From positions 3,026,501 through 3,090,500 of the forward strand of contig NZ_JAUFQI010000001.1 in assembly GCF_030409715.1 (NCBI RefSeq): a stretch of DNA of 64,000 nucleotides, in the 5' to 3' direction. Source of the DNA: Reinekea marina (lineage in GTDB: Bacteria > Pseudomonadota > Gammaproteobacteria > Pseudomonadales > Natronospirillaceae). Position numbers and translations under genes: made by a program. The notes beneath the pieces are model-generated. The model did not search any database. It was given only the letters and a program-made list of their open reading frames with translations, and had not been told where the DNA came from. Below, one piece after another: positions 59,233 to 64,000 of this stretch. Each line of letters opens with the position of its first letter. The first letter of the stretch is position 1.

Positions 59233-59442
59233 TTAGATAGCTTCGATGTTCTCAGCTTGAGGGCCTTTCTGACCTTGAGTAATGGTAAACTGAACTTTTT
59301 GACCTTCGGCCAATGTTTTGAAACCAGAACCAGAGATCGCGCTGAAATGTGCGAACACATCAGGGCCATTTTCTTGTTCGATGAATCCAAAACCTTTAGT
59401 TTCGTTAAACCACTTTACAGTGCCAGTTACTGAATCAGACAT
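59233..59442 (-). CDS. Cold-shock protein (CspA family)
   Basis: Single-stranded nucleic-acid-binding protein of 69 residues, a full cold-shock domain: [19 protein letters not shown] (RNP1 KGFGFI), DVFAHFSAI (RNP2) and [15 protein letters not shown] [15 protein letters not shown] lies upstream of the start. Whether it is cold-induced cannot be told; the leader is AT-rich but I do not see a clear cold box. Own terminator. Confidence 0.95.
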   Translation of the reverse strand: MSDSVTGTVKWFNETKGFGFIEQENGPDVFAHFSAISGSGFKTLAEGQKVQFTITQGQKGPQAENIEAI

Positions 59443-59837
59443 GCTGTTTTCCTATTATATAAAAGTATAAAACGCCTTTGAGTAGAGTTGCCTCAACGCA
59501 CAAGACGGTCGAGCCAGAAAAGTACATCTACTTATATACAACAGGACGAAAATGGAGCCATACGCCTATGTTCGAAATGCGGTAATAAGACTTACGTTCT
59601 AGCGACATTCATTATAGTGAACATATTCTGGTCGTCAACTAAACCATCTGGCCAACAAATGCGAAAATGATCTAATCTCAGTTAAAGAATGCCGATAAAA
59701 ATAAAGCATTAAAATGATAGTTTCGATTTATATTTACTTTCAAAACAAGTAATTAGCAACAGACTCTATTACACTGCTTTAACCGTAAATTTAAAACAAA
59801 ATCGCCATTCAACTCCATTATAAAGAAATGTTATAAC
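59443..59837. other. Intergenic region between the csp gene and the glycosyltransferase gene
   Basis: 395 bp, AT-rich toward the right. It must contain both divergent promoters. A 60-codon plus-strand frame (59488-59670, TTG start, no ribosome binding site) contains CSKCGN but is not convincing. Confidence 0.4.
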
Positions 59838-61061
59838 ATGACAAAAAAGGCCTTATTCATTGCCAAAAACTGGCCCGAGCCTAACTCGACAGCGGCCGGT
59901 CGAAGAACACTAGATGTATTGCAGATTATCGAAGAAATGGGTTTTTCAATACACATTGCTTGTACCGCAGAAGCAACACCCTTCCAAGCCGATTTTGATC
60001 AGCTGGGTTATGTCACTCATGCCATTGACGTTAACTGTTCATCATTCGATCAATGGGTCGCTAAGTTGCAACCCGCACTCGTCATCTATGATCGATTTGT
60101 CATGGAAGAACAGTTTGGTTGGCGTGTTAGAGAGCAAGTACCCAATGCCTTAACCTTGCTCGATACCAGTGACTTACATTGTTTACGCATAGCACGTGAA
60201 AAGGCTTTCAAACATAACAAAGCCATTAATTTGTTTAACGAAACGGCCGTAAGAGAAATATCAGCCATCAGTCGCTGCGACTTTACGCTGATGATTTCAA
60301 AGGCCGAAATAGACATTCTAAAAACCGAGTTCAATATACCAAGTTTTAAATGTTTATATTTACCTTTCCTTGTTTCTAAACTACCCAAACCTAGCCAAAT
60401 TAGGTTTAAAGACAGACAACACCTAGTCATGATTGGCGGCTTCAAGCACGAGCCGAATAGAGACGCCACACGTTGGCTGCGAGAAGCCCTTTGGCCAGCT
60501 ATTCGACCGTCATTACCGAAAGGCACTGAGATGCATGTTTTTGGCGCTTATGCCGATCATGCGATGAACCAGTTAAATGCACCAAAGGTAGGCTTTTTTG
60601 TTAAGGGCCGCACTGAGAGTTCTTTAAAAACCGTAGAACAGTACCGCTTAAATCTAGCCCCATTACGTTTTGGTGCAGGGCAAAAGGGAAAAATTTTAGA
60701 AGGCTGGCTTACCGGCACACCGACTCTGACAACCCCGATTGGGGCTGAATCAATGCTGGGCGACCAACCCAATATATACGAACTTTCAGATAAGCCTGAG
60801 CTATTTGCGAAACAGGTCGCTCATTACTACTTAAACGAAGGCCAATGGCAAGAACTTCAATCAGATGGCTATCAGCGTATTGCAAAGGATTTTTTAAAAG
60901 AAAATCAGATAGGTGCTTTCACATCAACCCTCGAGAATGCCCTCACGAACGTAGCAATCCATCGAAGCCAAGATTTTTGGCAACAACTCATGTGGCAAAA
61001 CCAATTAGGTGCCATGAAATATATGAGTCGCTGGATAGAAGCCAAGAATAAACCTGATTGA
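59838..61061 (+). CDS. Glycosyltransferase-like protein (GT-B fold, group 1)
   Basis: 407 residues. N-terminal KKALFIAKNWPEPNSTAAGRR resembles the donor/acceptor loop of group 1 transferases; the C-terminal half has HLVMIGGFKHEPNRDATRWL (about 198-217), VFGAYA, LAPLRFGAGQKGKILEGWLTG and a closing helix with VPL-like TTPIGAES. The G-x-G-x-K-x-K-x-LE pattern is the nucleotide-sugar-binding block of GT4-like enzymes. Acceptor unknown, and no polysaccharide cluster surrounds it. Confidence 0.72.
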   Translation: MTKKALFIAKNWPEPNSTAAGRRTLDVLQIIEEMGFSIHIACTAEATPFQADFDQLGYVTHAIDVNCSSFDQWVAKLQPALVIYDRFVMEEQFGWRVREQVPNALTLLDTSDLHCLRIAREKAFKHNKAINLFNETAVREISAISRCDFTLMISKAEIDILKTEFNIPSFKCLYLPFLVSKLPKPSQIRFKDRQHLVMIGGFKHEPNRDATRWLREALWPAIRPSLPKGTEMHVFGAYADHAMNQLNAPKVGFFVKGRTESSLKTVEQYRLNLAPLRFGAGQKGKILEGWLTGTPTLTTPIGAESMLGDQPNIYELSDKPELFAKQVAHYYLNEGQWQELQSDGYQRIAKDFLKENQIGAFTSTLENALTNVAIHRSQDFWQQLMWQNQLGAMKYMSRWIEAKNKPD

Positions 61062-61264
61062 TTTTCGCACTGCCCAAAATGACACTAGACACTCTAGATC
61101 TGATCACAATTTAGTCACATTATTGACGAAAAGGAAAAATTTTTAGACGTATCACTCAAAAAGGCAACCTTTTTTGCATCAAAAGGTGTGAAATGCATCG
61201 CAAAACGGTAATGTCAGCTTATTGTTCTTTGATAATCACTCGCAACAAGTAAGGGTTCGCGTAC

Positions 61265-61546
61265 ATGTTCATAGATGGTTTATCCGACTGGGAGAAACGT
61301 CGTCTGGCATTAGTGCTAAAAGATCAAGGCCACACAGCCTTTATGGTCATCAAGCATGCTAAGGCCGCTGCACTGAGCGCTCAGCGAAACCGCCCTGTCA
61401 ACGATGTCGACCAGAAATACCTAGCGTTGCTGGATAAAACCGTTGAAGCCCTTTATGGCTATAAACGTATGCCGAACACATTAGAGTACGCCACCCCGGA
61501 AACCGTCGCTGCGGCCGTCGGTGAAAATAATCGCCGCGGGAATTGA
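61265..61546 (+). CDS. Hypothetical protein (93 aa)
   Basis: Begins MFIDGLSDWEKRRLALVLKD; AAGGG lies nine bases before the ATG. Mostly helical and charged, no signal or membrane segment, no cysteines. I recognise no family. It is separated by 51 bp from rlmA, on the same strand, and may be co-transcribed. The codon pattern looks genuine over the full length, but confirmation would need homologues. Confidence 0.55.
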   Translation: MFIDGLSDWEKRRLALVLKDQGHTAFMVIKHAKAAALSAQRNRPVNDVDQKYLALLDKTVEALYGYKRMPNTLEYATPETVAAAVGENNRRGN

Positions 61547-61597
61547 CCCTCATAGCGCATAACGGCATCATGGCGAAAATTCAGCGCCGACCAAACA

Positions 61598-62458
61598 ATG
61601 TCAAATAACCTAAAGACTGCACAACACTATCAGTGCCCCGTCTGTGAACAACCCCTAAACCCTAGCCTCAGACAATTCATCTGTGAAAACAATCATACTT
61701 TCGATGTACACAAAAAAGGCTATTTAAACTTACTACTCGCCCATAAAAAGAACAGTAAAGCACCGGGTGATGATGCTGATATGGTGGAAAGTCGGCGTCG
61801 CTTTTTAGCCGCCAATCACTATCAACCCTTGGCTGACTTTGTGGCAGAGCAGGCTCAGCAATTGCTGCCTGAGTCAGCAACCATCTGGGATGCTGGGTGC
61901 GGCGAAGGGTATTACACGCAAATAATTGCGCAATCTAACCCTGACTTTATGGTTTACGGGCTCGATATTTCTAAACCGGCCATTCAGGCGGCGAGTCGCT
62001 TTAAAGAGATTCACTGGAGTGTTGCATCAAGCGCACACCCACCCTATGGATCAAACAGTTTTGATGCCATTGTTAGCATCTTTTCACGTGTTGATGCGGT
62101 GCCATTTCATCGCGTATTAAAAAACAATGGCTCGGTACTTATGGTCGTACCTGACAGCGACCATTTAATGGGCTTACGTAAGATCATCTATGATAAAGTG
62201 AGGCCGTATGACACGTCTAAACATTTAGAATACTTTAACAACGGCTTCGAATTAGTCAGTGAGCAGCGTATCACCGTTCCACTTAATTTAACCACTAACG
62301 AAGCGATATTTGACTTGCTTGGAATGACACCTCATGCCCATCGATTACCGATAGACAAAAGGCGTCAGTTATCAGAAGTAGCCTCGTTGACTGACACAGC
62401 TTGTTTTAAATTGTATCACTTTAGAAAATCTCATCAGAGTCAAGACCAAATAAGCTAG
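61598..62458 (+). CDS. rlmA: 23S rRNA (guanine(745)-N(1))-methyltransferase
   Basis: SAM-dependent methylation of G745 in 23S rRNA domain II. 286 residues. An N-terminal zinc ribbon (YQCPVCEQPL ... FICENNHTFDV, with three Cys and one His) precedes a class I methyltransferase domain with IWDAGCGEGYYTQII, YGLDISKPAI and FDAIVSIFSRVD. The 3' end overlaps the convergent stator gene by 38 bp. Confidence 0.94.
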   Translation: MSNNLKTAQHYQCPVCEQPLNPSLRQFICENNHTFDVHKKGYLNLLLAHKKNSKAPGDDADMVESRRRFLAANHYQPLADFVAEQAQQLLPESATIWDAGCGEGYYTQIIAQSNPDFMVYGLDISKPAIQAASRFKEIHWSVASSAHPPYGSNSFDAIVSIFSRVDAVPFHRVLKNNGSVLMVVPDSDHLMGLRKIIYDKVRPYDTSKHLEYFNNGFELVSEQRITVPLNLTTNEAIFDLLGMTPHAHRLPIDKRRQLSEVASLTDTACFKLYHFRKSHQSQDQIS

Positions 62459-63371
62459 GGTCGCCTGGGTCAACATCTTCTGGGCTAGGAGAAGGCGTAC
62501 CATCGAAGTTTTCATTCACTTGCTTCACTAATATTTCGACGCGGCGATTTTGCAACCGTCCTTCTGGTGTATCATTTGAAGCCAACGGCTTGGTCGACCC
62601 ATGCCCAACAATAGTGAAACGGTCTTCGCTCATCTCAGGCGCGATAAATAGGTACTCTGCCACAGCCAAGGCTCGGGCCGCACTGAGCAACCAGTTATTT
62701 CTAAACCGCGCCGTACTGATCGGAATGTTGTCCGTATGACCTTCTACAAATAACTTTCCAGGAGTAGTCACCAAAAGCACTCGGATTTTATCCAGAACAG
62801 GTAAGAAATCATCAGCAACATAATCCGAGCCGCCACTGAAGCTCTGTTCTTTAATTCGAATAATAATGGTTTCGTTTATGGTTTCTATTTGCAGCGCGCC
62901 TTCAGCGACTTCTTTTGCCAAGGCTTCTGCAAATTGCTCGGCCCGCTCTTGAACCTCTTCAGACGTCGCGTTTTCTGGAACGGCGATATCGCGAGACAAC
63001 TTGCCTTCCTCACCCTGCGCGGTTTCTTGCATGGTCACGGTATCTTGGCAAAGAATTTCCAACGAGTCTTTAAGATCATCCACGGTATCTTGACGAACAG
63101 AATTTAACGGCGTCGGATTCGGCGTACCGGGGCTAAATTCTTTCGCGATTATGCTAGTCCCTTTTGGAATATCCATCACATTCACCTCGGCTTGCACACC
63201 AAAGGCATTGCGCAAAGAACCCGCTAAACGTTTAAACTTTAGGGCATCCATCTCAGAGAAAGACAACAGCAGCACGAAAAAGCACATTAACAGTGCCATT
63301 AAGTCTGAAAATGTACCCATCCATGCAGGGAGACCTTCAATGCATTCGGGGCAATCGTCTTCTTCTTCCAT
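62421..63371 (-). CDS. pomB: Flagellar stator protein PomB/MotB
   Basis: Peptidoglycan-anchored stator subunit. 316 residues. Short acidic tail, one membrane segment with the ion-binding Asp in TFSDLMALLMCFFVLLLSF (Asp23), plug/linker with DIPKGTSIIAKEF, and a C-terminal OmpA-like domain with VEGHTDNIPI and AARALAVAEYL. FSEMDALKFKRLAGSLRNAF and DIPKGTSII match Vibrio PomB, so a sodium-driven motor is likely. It starts 9 bp after the pomA stop. Confidence 0.93.
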   Translation of the reverse strand: MEEEDDCPECIEGLPAWMGTFSDLMALLMCFFVLLLSFSEMDALKFKRLAGSLRNAFGVQAEVNVMDIPKGTSIIAKEFSPGTPNPTPLNSVRQDTVDDLKDSLEILCQDTVTMQETAQGEEGKLSRDIAVPENATSEEVQERAEQFAEALAKEVAEGALQIETINETIIIRIKEQSFSGGSDYVADDFLPVLDKIRVLLVTTPGKLFVEGHTDNIPISTARFRNNWLLSAARALAVAEYLFIAPEMSEDRFTIVGHGSTKPLASNDTPEGRLQNRRVEILVKQVNENFDGTPSPSPEDVDPGDPSLFGLDSDEIF

Positions 63372-63380
63372 TCCTATCCC

Positions 63381-64000
63381 TTATTCGCCACGCAAATTAG
63401 ATGGCAGATAACTTTTCAACATTGATTCAATAATACGAGGGTTTTGACCAGCTTGAATGGCCAATAAGCCATCGATCGCCATTTTTTGAATCGTTTCTTC
63501 TTGCTTAGAACGCACACCCAGTTTATCGGCAATTGGAATACAGATAACGGTGGCTAAGAACGAACCATAAAGTGTAGTTAACAAGGCAACCGCCATAGCA
63601 GGGCCAATGGTTTTTGGATCGTCCATGTTGGCCAACATCGCAACCAACCCGATCAACGTACCGATCATACCCATTGCAGGGCCTACATCGGCCATGGCAC
63701 TGAAAAATTTTGCCCCGTCGGCATGCCGATCTGAGGTCATTTTCATATCTTTGTTTAATAACGTTTTTACGACTTCAGGGTCATGGCCGTCTACCAGCAA
63801 CTGAATCCCTTTTGATAAAAAGTCACTGCTGGTTTCTTTGCCCTCTAAAGACAATAAACCACCTTTACGAGCGCCATCGGCAAGCTCAACGATTTCTCCA
63901 ATTAAGTCTTCTGGCTTAACAATTGAAAATGAAAAGGCCTTTCCGACCACCTTCCCGACGCCTAAAAACTGCTCAAGGGTGAATTTCGACATGGCCACAA
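63381..64000 (-). CDS. pomA: Flagellar stator protein PomA/MotA, C-terminal part (cut by window end)
   Basis: About 206 residues of the membrane stator subunit. ADVGPAMGMIGTLIGLVAML and GPAMAVALLTTLYGSFLATV are the two C-terminal membrane segments; the cytoplasmic loop with KPEDLIGEIVELADGARKGG contains the charged residues that contact FliG. The visible Met at 63998 is internal: MotA/PomA proteins have about 50 more residues upstream, so the true start lies beyond the window. Confidence 0.94.
   Translation of the reverse strand, partial: VAMSKFTLEQFLGVGKVVGKAFSFSIVKPEDLIGEIVELADGARKGGLLSLEGKETSSDFLSKGIQLLVDGHDPEVVKTLLNKDMKMTSDRHADGAKFFSAMADVGPAMGMIGTLIGLVAMLANMDDPKTIGPAMAVALLTTLYGSFLATVICIPIADKLGVRSKQEETIQKMAIDGLLAIQAGQNPRIIESMLKSYLPSNLRGE

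Noticed and set aside
59488..59670. 60-codon frame with CSKCGN, zinc-ribbon-like
   Set aside because: TTG start, no ribosome binding site, only one Cys pair, in the csp leader region.

Overview
The window looks like chromosomal DNA of a marine gammaproteobacterium, most likely in or near the Oceanospirillales (Reinekea/Saccharospirillum-like). That placement is inferred from gene content and order (dcw cluster; rnpB-rsmI-lpoA-yraN-diaA-dolP; DUF2333; aroQ-accB-accC; queA-tgt-yajC-secD-secF; PomA/PomB-type flagellar stator), not from a phylogeny. It is mostly housekeeping DNA, with one decayed accessory patch (about 48.4-49.5 kb) and one repeat-rich patch (about 58.3-59.2 kb).

Layout. 1-15.5 kb (minus strand) is an almost complete division and cell wall cluster, in transcription order mraZ, rsmH, ftsL, ftsI, murE, murF, mraY, murD, ftsW, murG, murC, ddlB, ftsQ, ftsA, ftsZ (ftsZ cut by the window start). 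Most junctions are ATGA/TAATG overlaps or gaps of a few bases. A promoter with three MraZ boxes lies upstream of mraZ. 16-21.3 kb holds yqhA, the RNase P RNA gene, rsmI and, divergently, lpoA-yraN-diaA-dolP. 21.3-33.9 kb carries uspE, a secreted DUF1566 protein, aroA, ppa, a DUF2333 gene, aroQ, accB-accC, a DUF212 gene, ilvD, an AsmA-like gene, mutY and yggX. 34-48.4 kb holds a Tat-exported PhoX with a three-repeat Pho box, a PspC-domain protein, a chemoreceptor without a periplasmic domain, tRNA-Phe, a beta-barrel protein, a DMT transporter, DUF2956, a RluA-like synthase, an oxygenase, a nitroreductase, a phosphatase-ABC exporter pair, a PadR/membrane protein/lipoprotein set and a diguanylate cyclase.

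48.4-49.6 kb contains a broken LuxR-type HTH gene, an epimerase N-terminal stub, an intact 56-aa DUF6435 gene and a headless ORF, ending at tRNA-Leu(CAA). Then come a GGDEF-EAL gene, queA-tgt-yajC, secD-secF, trpS, the repeat patch with a small membrane protein, a cold-shock gene, a glycosyltransferase-like gene, a 93-aa orphan, rlmA and, on the minus strand, the PomA/PomB stator genes (pomA cut by the window end).

Themes: peptidoglycan synthesis (dcw cluster, plus LpoA as a PBP activator), envelope maintenance (DolP, AsmA-like, MsbA-like exporter, SecDF-YajC), tRNA/rRNA modification (RsmH, RsmI, RluA-like, QueA, Tgt, RlmA), c-di-GMP signalling (two genes) and motility. I found no CRISPR array, no prophage and no complete insertion sequence. 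The least explained parts are the mirrored padR start/operator, the phosphatase-ABC pair, the decayed strip beside tRNA-Leu and the heptamer/GCGGGTTAGGT repeat families around trpS.
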